Shown here: positions 1-11,400 of the stretch, in pieces | How positions within the stretch are numbered: the stretch's first letter is position 1 | How the letters are laid out: every line of letters begins with the position of its first letter | From: Gordius sp. MW1 | Taxonomy: Eukaryota > Nematomorpha > Gordioida > Gordea > Gordiidae | Direction of reading: 5' to 3' | NCBI GenBank assembly: GCA_964036665.1 | Contig: OZ038531.1 | Span: 14,384,168 to 14,448,167, forward strand | Length of the DNA stretch: 64,000 nt | The notes under the pieces: generated by a model | Told to the model about the DNA's origin: nothing | The model's input: the letters and a program-made list of their open reading frames with translations, nothing else | The model's database searches: none | Made by a program: the position numbers and the translations under genes

Positions 1-28
1 TATTTCACATATTTTTCTTTGAACCGTA

Positions 29-41
29 TTCATCCGATGAA
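29..41. repeat. Interrupted palindrome TTCATC-C-GATGAA (type example)
   Basis: TTCATC and GATGAA are reverse complements around a single C. It sits at the start of nearly every monomer and is among its least variable segments. Exceptions are point variants: TTTATCCGATGAA in the right part of the array (51149, 52844, 58270, 59237, 60903, 61596, 62299, 63343), TTCTTCCGATG at 57582, and CCGATAAAAG at 39131, 40163, 44625 and 45655. No function can be assigned from sequence. Confidence 0.8.
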
Positions 42-115
42 AGTTGTCGTTCTCAGACGTGGTTTCTATGATCCCAAGTATAAATTTATCAGAATTTAAA
101 AACTATTACTTTAAA

Positions 116-123
116 ATCATGAT
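116..123. repeat. 8-bp palindrome ATCATGAT (type example)
   Basis: This exact palindrome lies about 90 bp into the monomer and is followed by CGCATAG or CACATAG. The CACATAG form creates TGATCA, so the two subclasses differ at that six-base site. In the left and middle array the CACATAG form usually travels with AGTAAAAATT and CAGAATCTAA. In the 50-64 kb zone AGTAAAAATT is mostly joined to CGCATAG. Confidence 0.75.
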
Positions 124-157
124 CGCATAGAGCAGTTTTCAAAAATTAAGCACTCAC

Positions 158-184
158 GTTGCGATACAACAAACTAATCGCAAC
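158..184. repeat. Perfect 8-bp inverted repeat with 11-nt spacer (type example in each monomer)
   Basis: GTTGCGAT (158-165) and ATCGCAAC (177-184) are exact reverse complements separated by ACAACAAACTA. The pair is intact in most monomers and could form a short hairpin or cruciform, or a symmetric protein site. It is broken in defined subclasses: TTGATATAC (for example 8718, 10088, 13457), loss of the left arm in AAGCACATAC (4931, 12767, 21632, 26372, 30770), loss of part of the right arm in CTAATAACAA (near 9073, 13813, 17593), ATCGCGAC (31-37 kb and 61-64 kb), TTGCGAAAC (51-53 and 59 kb) and TTGAGATAC (35-37 kb). Confidence 0.85.
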
Positions 185-1401
185 AATAAAACGTTGTCTT
201 TTGTCAAAATGATAGTTCTCGCAGCTTAAAACCTCTTTTCGGAAGTCAATCGAGGATAATAGGATTCTCAAATTGGCCTACTTTTATATATTTTTTCATG
301 CTCTTTCACATAGAATCAAAAAAAAATTAATGTTTTTACCTCAAAATTTTTCACATATTTTTCTTTGAACCGTATTCATCCGATGAAAGTTGTCGTTTTC
401 AGACGTGGTTTCTATGATCCCAATAAATTTATCAGAATTTAAAAAGTATTACTTTGAAATCATGATCGCATAGAGCAGTTTTCAAAAATTAAGCACTCAC
501 GTTGCGATACAACAAACTAATCGCAACAATAAAACGTTGTCTTTTGTCAAAATGATAGTTCTCGCAACTTAAAACCTCTTTTCGGAAGTCAATCGAGGAT
601 AATAGGATTCTCAAATTGGCTTACTTTTATATATTTTTTCATGCTCTTTCACATAGAATCGAAAAAAATAAATATTTTTACCTCAAAATTTTTCAAATAT
701 TTTTCTTTGAACCGTATTCATCCGATGAAAGTTGTCGTTTTCAGACGTGGTTTCTATGATCCCAAGTAAAAATTTATCAGAATCTAAAAACTATTACTTT
801 GAAATCATGATCACATAGAGCAGTTTTCAAAAATTAAGCACTCACGTTGCGATACAACAAACTAATCGCAACAATAAAACGTTGTCTTTTGTCAAAATGA
901 TAGTTCTCGCAGCTTAAAACCTTTTTTCGGAAGTCAATCGAGGATAATAGGATTCTCAAATTGGCTTACTTTTATATATTTTTTCATGCTCTTTCACATA
1001 GAATCAAAAAAAATAAATGTTTTTACCTCAAAATATTTCACATATTTTTCTTTGAACCGTATTCATCCGATGAAAGTTGTCGTTCTCAGACGTGGTTTCT
1101 ATGATCCCAAGTATAAATTTATCAGAATCTAAAAACTATTACTTTGAAATCATGATCACATAGAGCAGTTTTCAAAAATTAAGCACTCACGTTGCGATAC
1201 AACAAACTAATCGCAACAATAAAACGTTGTCTTTTGTCAAAATGATAGTTCTCGCAGCTTAAAACTTCTTTTCGGAAGTCAATCGAGGATAATAGCATTC
1301 TCAAATTGGCTTACTTTTATATATTTTTTAATGCTCTTTCACATAGAATCGAAAAAAAGAAATATTTTTACCTCAAAATTTTTCACATATTTTTCTTTGA
1401 A

Positions 1402-1746
1402 CCGTATTCATCCGATGAAAGTTGTCGTTTTCAGACGTGGTTTCTATGATCCCAAGTATAAATTTATCAGAATTTAAAAACTATTACTTTGAAATCATGA
1501 TCGCATAGAGCAGTTTTCAAAAATTAAGCACTCACGTTTCGATACAACAAACTAATCGCAACAATAAAACGTTGTCTTTTGTCAAAATGATAGTTCTCGC
1601 AGCTTATAACTTCTTTTCGCAAGTCAATCGAGGATAATAGGATTCTCAAATTGGCTTACTTTTATATATTTTTTAATGCTCTTTCACATGGAATCGAAAA
1701 AAATAAATATTTTTGCCTCAAAATTTTTCACATATTTTTCTTTGAA
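1402..1746 (+). repeat. Representative full-length 345-bp satellite monomer
   Basis: This anchor-to-anchor unit has the modal length. Counted from the anchor, it holds a G+C-richer first part (CCGATGAAAGTTGTCG, CAGACGTGG), a variable junction after GATCCCA, the palindrome ATCATGAT, and the dyad region. This copy has TTTCGAT in place of TTGCGAT in the dyad. The conserved blocks AAAACGTTGTC and TTTGTCAAAATGATAG follow. The final ~100 bp are nearly all A/T tracts. Variation between monomers concentrates after GATCCCA and in the A/T-rich tail; the blocks between are much more uniform. This copy belongs to a subclass with CTTATAACTTC and TTTTCGCAAG, seen again near 40840, 46677, 49078 and 56199. 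Confidence 0.95.
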
Positions 1747-4149
1747 CCGTATTCATCCGATGAAAGTTGTCGTTTTCAGACGTGGTTTCTATGATCCCAA
1801 GTATAAATTTATCAGAATTTAAAAACTATTACTTTGAAATCATGATCGCATAGAGCAGTTTTCAAAAATTAAGCACGCACGTTGCGATACAACAAACTAA
1901 TCGCAACAATAAAACGTTGTCTTTTGTCAAAATGATAGTTCTCGCAGCTTAAAACCTCTTTTCGGAAGTCAATCGAGGATAATAGGATTCTCAAATTGGC
2001 TTACTTTTATATATTTTTTTATGCTCTTTCACATAGAATCGAAAAAAAGAAATATTTTTACCTCAAAATTTTTCACATATTTTTCTTTGAACCGTATTCA
2101 TCCGATGAAAGTTGTCGTTTTCAGACGTGGTTTCTATGATCCCAAGTAAAAATTTATCAGAATCTAAAAACTATTACTTTGAAATCATGATCACATAGAG
2201 CAGTTTTCAAAAATTAAGCACTCACGTTGCGATACAACAAACTAATCGCAACAATAAAACGTTGTCTTTTGTCAAAATGATAGTTCTCGCAGCTTAAAAC
2301 CTCTTTTCGGAAGTCAATCGAGGATAATAGGATTCTCAAATTGGCTTACTTTTATATATTTTTTCATGCTCTTTCACATAGAATCAAAAAACATAAATGT
2401 TTTTACCTCAAAACTTTTCAAATATTTTTCTTTGAGCCGTATTCATCCGATGAAAGTTGTCGTTTTCAGACGTGGTTTCTATGATCCCAATAAATTTATC
2501 AGAATTTAAAAACTATTACTTTGAAATCATGATCGCATAGAGCAGTTTTCAAAAATTAAGCACTCACGTTGCGATACAACAAACTAATAGCAACAATAAA
2601 ACGTTGTCTTTTGTCAAAATGATAGTTCTCGCAACTTAAAACCTCTTTTCGGAAGTCAATCGAGGATAATAGGATTCTTAAATTGGCTTACTTTTATATA
2701 TTTTTTCATGCTCTTTCACAAAGAATCAAAAAAAATAAATGTTTTTACCTCAAAATGTTTCACATATTTATCTTTGAACCGTATTCATCCGATGAAAGTT
2801 GTCGTTTTCAGACGTGATTATGATCCCAAGTATAAATTTATCAGAATTTAAAAACTATTACTTTGAAATCATGATCGCATAGAGCAGTTTTCAAAAATTA
2901 AGCACTCACGTTGCGATACAACAAACTAATCGCAACAATAAAACGTTGTCTTTTGTCAAAATGATAGTTCTCGCAGCTTAAAACTTCTTTTCGGAAGTCA
3001 ATCGAGGATAATAGGATTCTCAAATGGCTTACTTTTATATATTTTTTAATGCTCTTTCACATAGAATCGAAAAAAATAAATATTTTTGCCTCAAAACTTT
3101 TCACATATTTTTCTTTGAGCCGTATTCATCCGATGAAAGTTGTCGTTTTCAGACGTGGTTTCTATGATCCCAATAAATTTATCAGAATTTAAAAACTATT
3201 ACTTTGAAATCATGATCGCATAGAGCAGTTTTCAAAAATTAAGCACTCACGTTGCGATACAACAAACTAATCGCAACAATAAAACGTTGTCTTTTGTCAA
3301 AATGATAGTTCTCGCAACTTAAAACCTCTTTTCGGAAGTCAATCGAGGATAATAGGATTCTCAAATTGGCTTACTTTTATATATTTTTTCATGCTCTTTC
3401 ACAAAGAATCAAAAAAAATAAATGTTTTTACCTCAAAATGTTTCACATATTTTTCTTTGAACCGTATTCATCCGATGAAAGTTGTCGTTTTCAGACGTGG
3501 TTTCTATGATCCCAATAAATTTATCAGAATTTAAAAACTATTACTTTGAAATCATGATCGCATAGAGCAGTTTTCAAAAATTAAGCACTCACGTTGCGAT
3601 ACAACAAACTAATCGCAACAATAAAACGTTGTCTTTTGTCAAAATGATAGTTCTCGCAACTTAAAACCTCTTTTCGGAAGTCAATCGAGGATAATAGGAT
3701 TCTCAAATTGGCTTACTTTTATATATTTTTTCATGCTCTTTCACATAGAATCGAAAAAAATAAATATTTTTACCTCAAAATTTTTCAAATATTTTTCTTT
3801 GAACCGTATTCATCCGATGAAAGTTGTCGTTTTCAGACGTGGTTTCTATGATCCCAAGTAAAAATTTATCAGAATCTAAAAACTATTACTTTGAAATCAT
3901 GATCACATAGAGCAGTTTTCAAAAATTAAGCACTCACGTTGCGATACAACAAACTAATCGCAACAATAAAACGTTGTCTTTTGTCAAAATGATAGTTCTC
4001 GCAGCTTAAAACCTCTTTTCGGAAGTCAATCGAGGATAATAGGATTCTCAAATTGGCTTACTTTTATATATTTTTTCATGCTCTTTCACATAGAATCAAA
4101 AAAAAATAAATGTTTTTACCTTAAAATTTTTCACATATTTTTCTTTGAA

Positions 4150-4462
4150 CCGTATTCATCCGATGAAAGTTGTCGTTTTCAGACATGGTTTATATGATCC
4201 CAATAAATTTATCAGAATTTAAAAACTATTACTTTGAAATCATGATCGCATAGAGCAGTTTTCAAAAATTAAGCACTCACGTTGCGATACAACAAACTAA
4301 TCGCAACAATAAAACGTTGTCTTTTGTCAAAATGATAGTTCTCGCAACTTAAAACCTCTTTTCGGAAGTCAATCGAGGATAATAGGATTCTAAAATTGGC
4401 TTACTTTTATATATTTTAATAAATATTTTTACTTCAAAATTTTTCACATATTTTTCTTTGAA
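4150..4462 (+). repeat. 313-bp monomer class (32-bp deletion in A/T tail), first example
   Basis: The tail runs TATATATTTTAATAAATATT, missing the TTCATGCTCTTTCACATAG stretch and neighbouring bases. Eleven copies of this class exist, at 4150, 10983, 11986, 19845, 20848, 24588, 25591, 28986, 29989, 31329 and 32332. All but the first form pairs whose starts are exactly 1,003 bp apart. The class does not occur after 32644. Confidence 0.9.
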
Positions 4463-5460
4463 CCGTATTCATCCGATGAAAGTTGTCGTTTTCAGACGTG
4501 GTTTCTATGATCCCAAGTATAAATTTATCAGAATTTAAAAACTATTACTTTGAAATCATGATCGCATAGAGCAGTTTTCAAAAATAAAGCACTCACGTTG
4601 CGATACAACAAACTAATCGCACAATAAAAAGTTGTCTTTTGTCAAAATGATAGTTCTCGCAGCTTAAAACCTCTTTTCGGAAGTCAATCGAGGATAATAG
4701 GATTCTCAAATTGGCTTACTTTTATATATTTTTTCATGCTCTTTCACATAGAATCGAAAAAAATAATTATTTTTACCTCAAAATTTTTCACATATTTTTC
4801 TTTGAACCGTATTCATCCGATGAAAGTTTTCGTTTTCAGACGTGGTTTCTATGATCCCAAGTAAAAATTTATCAGAATTTAAAAACTATTACTTTGAAAT
4901 CATGATCGCATAGAGCAGTTTTCAAAAATTAAGCACATACAACAAACTAATCGCAACAATAAAACGTTGTCTTTTGTCAAAATGTAGTTCTCGCAGCTTA
5001 AAACCTCTTTTCGGAAGTCAATCGAGGATAATAGGATTCTCAAATTGGCTTACTTTTATATATTTTTTCATGCTCTTTCACATAGAATCGAAAAAAATAA
5101 ATATTTTTACCTCGAAATTTTCAAATATTTTTCTTTGAACCGTATTCATCCGATGAAAGTTGTCGTTTTCAGACGTGGTTTCTATGATCCCAAGTAAAAA
5201 TTTATCAGAATCTAAAAACTATTACTTTGAAATCATGATCGCATAGAGCAGTTTTCAAAAATTAAGCACTCACGTTGCGATACAACAAACTAATCGCCAC
5301 AATAAAACGTTGTCTTTTGTCAAAATGATAGTTCTCGCAGCTTAAAACCTCTTTTCGGAAGTCAATCGAGGATAATAGGAATCTCAAATTGGCTTACTTT
5401 TATATATTTTTTTATGCTTTTTCACATAGAATCGAAAAAAAGAAATATTTTTACCTCAAA

Positions 5461-8400
5461 ATTTTTCACATATTTTTCTTTGAACCGTATTCATCCGATG
5501 AAAGTTGTCGTTTTCAGACGTGGTTTCTATGATCCCAAGTAAAAATTTATCAGAATCTAAAAACTATTACTTTGAAATCATGATCACATAGAGCAGTTTT
5601 CAAAAATTAAGCACTCACGTTGCGATACAACAAACTAATCGCAACAATAAAACGTTGTCTTTTGTCAAAATGATAGTTCTCGCAGCTTAAAACCTCTTTT
5701 CGGAAGTCAATCGAGGATAATAGGATTCTCAAATTGGCTTACTTTAATATATTTTTTCATGCTCTTTCACATAGAATCAAAAAAAAATAAATGTTTTTAC
5801 CTCAAAACTTTTCACATATTTTTCTTTGAGCCGTATTCATCCGATGAAAGTTGTCGTTTTCAGACGTGGTTTCTATGATCCCAAGTATAAATTTATCAGA
5901 ATTTAAAAACTATTACTTTGAAATCATGATCGCATAGAGCAGTTTTCAAAAATTAAGAACTCACGTTGCGATACAACAAACTAATCGCAACAATAAAACG
6001 TTATCTTTTGTCAAAATGATACTTCTCGCAGCTTAAAACTTCTTTTCGGAAGTCAATCGAGGATAATAGGATTCTCAAATTGGCTTACATTTATATATTT
6101 TTTAATGCTCTTTCACATAGAATCGAAAAAAATAAATATTTTTGCCTCAAAACTTTTCACATATTTTTCTTTGAGCCGTATTCATCCGATGAAAGTTGTC
6201 GTTTTCAGACGTGGTTTCTATGATCCCAATAAATTTATCAGAATTTAAAAACTATTACTTTGAAATCATGATCGCATAGAGCAGTTTTCAAAAATTAAGC
6301 ACTCACGTTGCGATACAACAAACTAATCGCAACAATAAAACGTTGTCTTTTGTCAAAATGATAGTTCTCGCAGCTTAAAACTTCTTTTCGGAAGTCAATC
6401 GAGGATAATAGGATTCTCAAATTGGCTTACATTTATATATTTTTTAATGCTCTTTCACATAGAATCGAAAAAAATAAATATTTTTGCCTCAAAACTTTTC
6501 ACATATTTTTCTTTGAGCCGTATTCATCCGATGAAAGTTGTCGTTTTCAGACGTGGTTTCTATGATCCCAATAAATTTATCAGAATTTAAAAACTATTAC
6601 TTTGAAATCATGATCGCATAGAGCAGTTTTCAAAAATTAAGCACTCACGTTGCGATACAACAAACTAATCGCAACAATAAAACGTTGTCTTTTGTCAAAA
6701 TGATAGTTCTCGCAACTTAAAACCTCTTTTCGGAAGTCAATCGAGGATAATAGGATTCTCAAATTGGCTTACTTTTATATATTTTTTCATGCTCTTTCAC
6801 ATAGAATCAAAAAAAAATAAATGTTTTTACCTCAAAACTTTTCACATATTTTTCTTTGAGCCGTATTCATCCGATGAAAGTTGTCGTTTTCAGACGTGGT
6901 TTCTATGATCCCAATAAATTTATCAGAATTTAAAAACTATTACTTTGAAATCATGATCGCATAGAGCAGTTTTCAAAAATTAAGCACTCACGTTGCGATA
7001 CAACAAACTAATCGCAACAATAAAACGTTGTCTTTTGTCAAAATGATAGTTCTCGCAACTTAAAACCTCTTTTCGGAAGTCAATCGAGGATAATAGGATT
7101 CTCAAATTGGCTTACTTTTATATATTTTTTCATGCTCTTTCACAAAGAATCAAAAAAAATAAATGTTTTTACCTCAAAATGTTTCACATATTTTTCTTTG
7201 AACCGTATTCATCCGATGAAAGTTGTCGTTTTCAGACGTGGTTTGTATGATCCCAAGTATAAATTTATCAGAATTTAAAAACTATTACTTTGAAATCATA
7301 ATCGCATAGAGCAGTTTTCAAAAATTAAGCACTCACGTTGCGATACAACAAACTAATCGCAACAATAAAACGTTGTCTTTTGTCAAAATGATAGTTCTCG
7401 CGGCTTAAAACTTCTTTTCGGAAGTCAATCGAGGATAATAGGATTCTCAAATTGGCTTACTTTTATATATTTTTTCATGCTCTTTCACATAGAATCGAAA
7501 AAAATAAATATTTTTGCCTCAAAATTTTTCACATATTTTTCTTTGAACCGTATTCATCCGATGAAAGTTGTCGTTTTCAGACGTGGTTTCTATGATCCCA
7601 AGTATGAAGTTATCAGAATTTAAAAACTATTACTTTGAAATCATGATCGCATAGAGCAGTTTTCAAAAATTAAGCACTCACGTTGCGATACAACAAACTA
7701 ATCGCAACAATAAAACGTTGTCTTTTGTCAAAATGATAGTTCTCGCAGCTTAAAACCTCTTTTCGGAAGTCAATCGAGGATAATAGGATTCTCAAATTGG
7801 CTTACTTTTATATATTTTTTCATGCTCTTTCACATAGAAACGAAAAAAATAAATATTTTTACCTCAAAATTTTTCAAATATTTTTCTTTGAACCGTATTC
7901 ATCCGATGAAAGTTGTCGTTTTCAGACGTGGTTTCTATGATCCCAAGTAAAAATTTATCAGAGTCTAAAAACTATTACTTTGAAATCATGATCACATAGA
8001 GCAGTTTTCAAAAATTAAGCACTCACGTTGATATACAACAAACTAATCGCAACAATAAAACGTTGTCTTTTGTCAAAATGATAGTTCTCGCAGCTTAAAA
8101 CCTCTTTTCGGAAGTCAATCGAGGATAATAGGATTCTCAAATTGGCTTACTTTTATATATTTTTTCATGCTCTTTCACATAGAATCAAAAAAAATAAATG
8201 TTTTTACCTCAAAATTTTTCACATATTTTTCTTTGAACCGTATTCATCCGATGAAAGTTGTCGTTTTCAGACGTGGTTTCTATGATCCCAATAAATTTAT
8301 CAGAATTTAAAAACTATTAATTTGAAATCATGATCGCATAGAGCAGTTTTCAAAAATTAAGCACTCACGTTGCGATACAACAAACTAATCGCAACAATAA

Positions 8401-11400
8401 AACGTTGTCTTTTGTCAAAATGATAGTTCTCCCAGCTTAAAACCTCTTTTCGGAAGTCAATCGAGGATAATAGGATTCTCAAAATGGCTTACTTTTATAT
8501 ATTTTTTTATGCTCTTTCACATAGAATCGAAAAAAAGAAATATTTTTACCTCAAAATTTTTCACATATTTTTCTTTGAACCGTATTCATCCGATGAAAGT
8601 TGTCGTTTTCAGACGTGGTTTCTATGATCCCAAGTAAAAATTTATCAGAATCTAAAAACTATTACTTTGAAATCATGATCACATAGAGCAGTTTTCAAAA
8701 ATTAAGCACTCACGTTGATATACAACAAACTAATCGCAACAATAAAACGTTGTCTTTTGTCAAAAATATAGTTCTCGCAGCTTAAAACTTCTTTTCGGAA
8801 GTCAATCGAGGATAATAGGATTCTCAAATTGGCTTACTTTTATATATTTTTAATGCTCTTTCACATAGAATCGAAAAAAATAAATTATTTTGCCTCAAAA
8901 TTTTTCACATATTTTTCTTTGAACCGTATTCATCCGATGAAAGTTGTCGTTTTCAGACGTGGTTTCTATGATCCCAAGTATGAAGTTATCAGAATTTAAA
9001 AACTATTACTTTGAAATCATGATCGCATAGAGCAGTTTTCAAAAATTAAGCACTCACGTTGCGATACAACAAACTAATAACAATAAAACGTTGTCTTTTG
9101 TCAAAATGATAGTTCTCGCAACTTAAAACCTCTTTTCGGAAGTCAATCGAGGATAATAGGATTCTCAAATTGGCTTACTTTTATATATTTTTTCATGCTC
9201 TTTCACAAAGAATCAAAAAAAATAAATGTTTTTACCTCAAAATGTTTCACATATTTTTCTTTGAACCGTATTCATCCGATGAAAGTTGTCGTTTTCAGAC
9301 GTGGTTTCTATGATCCCAAGTATAAATTTATCAGAATTTAAAAACTATTACTTTGAAATCATGATCGCATAGAGCAGTTTTCAAAAATTAAGCACTCACG
9401 TTGCGATACAACAAACTAATCGCAACAATAAAACGTTGTCTTTTGTAAAAATGATAGTTCTCGCAGCTTAAAACTTCTTTTCGGAAGTCAATCGAGGATA
9501 ATAGGATTCTCAAATTGGCTTACATTTATATATTTTTTAATGCTCTTTCACATAGAATCGAAAAAAATAAATATTTTTGCCTCAAAACTTTTCACATATT
9601 TTTCTTTGAGCCGTATTCATCCGATGAAAGTTGTCGTTTTCAGACGTGGTTTCTATGATCCCAATAAATTTATCAGAATTTAAAAACTATTACTTTGAAA
9701 TCATGATCGCATAGAGCAGTTTTCAAAAATTAAGCACTCACGTTGCGATACAACAAACTAATCGCAACAATAAAACGTTGTCTTTTGTCAAAATGATAGT
9801 TCTCGCAGCTTAAAACTTCTTTTCGGAAGTCAATCGAGGATAATAGGATTCTCAAATTGGCTTACTTTTATATATTTTTAATGCTCTTTCACATAGAATC
9901 GAAAAAAATAAATTATTTTGCCTCAAAATTTTTCACATATTTTTCTTTGAACCGTATTCATCCGATGAAAGTTGTCGTTTTCAGACGTGGTTTCTATGAT
10001 CCCAAGTATGAAGTTATCAGAATTTAAAAACTATTACTTTGAAATCATGATCGCATAGAGCAGTTTTCAAAAATTAAGCACTCACGTTGATATACAACAA
10101 ACTAATCGCAACAATAAAACGTTGTCTTTTGTCAAAAATATAGTTCTCGCAGCTTAAAACCTCTTTTCGGAAGTCAATCGAGGATAATAGGATTCTCAAA
10201 TTGGCTTACTTTTATATTTTTTTTCATGCTCTTTCACATAGAATCAAAAAAAATAAATGTTTTTACCTCAAAATTTTTCACATATTTTTCTTTGAACCGT
10301 ATTCATCCGATGAAAGTTGTCGTTTTCAGACGTGGTTTCTATGATCCCAATAAATTTATCAGAATTTAAAAACTATTACTTTGAAATCATGATCGCATAG
10401 AGCAGTTTTCAAAAATTAAGCACTCACGTTGCGATACAACAAACTAATCGCAACAATAAAACGTTGTCTTTTGTCAAAATGATAGTTCTCGCAGCTTAAA
10501 ACCTCTTTTCGGAAGTCAATCGAGGATAATAGGATTCTCAAATTGGCTTACTTTTATATATTTTTTTATGCTCTTTCACATAGAAACGAAAAAAATAAAT
10601 ATTTTTAACTCAAAATTTTCAAATATTTTTCTTTGAACCGTATTCATCCGATGAAAGTTGTCGTTTTCAGACGTGGTTTCTATGATCCCAAGTAAAAATT
10701 TATCAGAATCTAAAAACTATTACTTTGAAATCATGATCACATAGAGCAGTTTTCAAAAATTAAGCACTCACGTTGATATACAACAAACTAATCGCAACAA
10801 TAAAACGTTGTCTTTTGTCAAAAATATAGTTCTCGCAGCTTAAAACCTCTTTTCGGAAGTCAATCGAGGATAATAGGATTCTCAAATTGGCTTACTTTTA
10901 TATTTTTTTTCATGCTCTTTCACATAGAATCAAAAAAAATAAATGTTTTTACCTCAAAATTTTTCACATATTTTTCTTTGAACCGTATTCATCCGATGAA
11001 AGTTGTCGTTTTCAGACGTGGTTTCTATGATCCCAATAAATTTATCAGAATTTAAAAACTATTACTTTGAAATCATGATCGCATAGAGCAGTTTTCAAAA
11101 ATTAAGCACTCACGTTGCGATACAACAAACTAATCGCAACAATAAAACGTTGTCTTTTGTCAAAATGATAGTTCTCGCAACTTAAAACCTCTTTTCGGAA
11201 GTCAATCGAGGATAATAGGATTCTCAAATCCGCTTACTTTTATATATTTTAATAAATATTTTTACCTCAAAATTTTTCACATATTTTTCTTTGAACCGTA
11301 TTCATCCGATGAAAGTTGTCGTTTTCAGACGTGGTTTCTATGATCCCAAGTATAAATTTATCAGAATTTAAAAACTATTACTTTGAAATCATGATCGCAT

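Larger units (their letters stand above)
1..5460 (+). repeat. Left zone: mixed monomers without a clear long higher-order unit
   Basis: Sixteen anchors (24 to 5140). Lengths are mainly 345-346 and 341-342 bp; the 342-bp class lacks 3 bp after GATCCCA. The segment 3804-5139 looks like an early form of a block repeated later. It has one 313-bp monomer (4150-4462), CGCACAATAAAAAG at 4618 and a 10-bp deletion (AAGCACATAC) at 4931. Its later relatives at 11641-12977, 20503-21839, 25246-26582 and 29644-30979 carry further shared changes. No gene or other element is visible. Confidence 0.85.

Noticed and set aside
24-60. Hammerhead-ribozyme core resemblance (CCGATGAAAG against CTGATGA plus GAAA)
   Set aside because: The conserved U after the first C is C here. 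No stem II with a following CGAAA, nor a suitable cleavage triplet with flanking helices, is present on either strand.
230-255. CENP-B-box-like motif around TTTTCGGAAGTCAATCGAGG
   Set aside because: In the best alignment, on the minus strand, only about half of the essential positions of NTTCGNNNNANNCGGGN match and the CGGG half is missing.
1-345. Monomer as an internal dimer of about 172 bp
   Set aside because: The two halves of the consensus share only short A/T-rich strings when compared by eye; no convincing half-length periodicity.
10205-10225. Exact match to the yeast origin core WTTTAYRTTTW (TTTTATATTTT) in some monomer tails
   Set aside because: Expected by chance in such A/T-rich DNA and meaningful only in Saccharomyces. 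Most monomers have a mismatch (TTTTATATATT).
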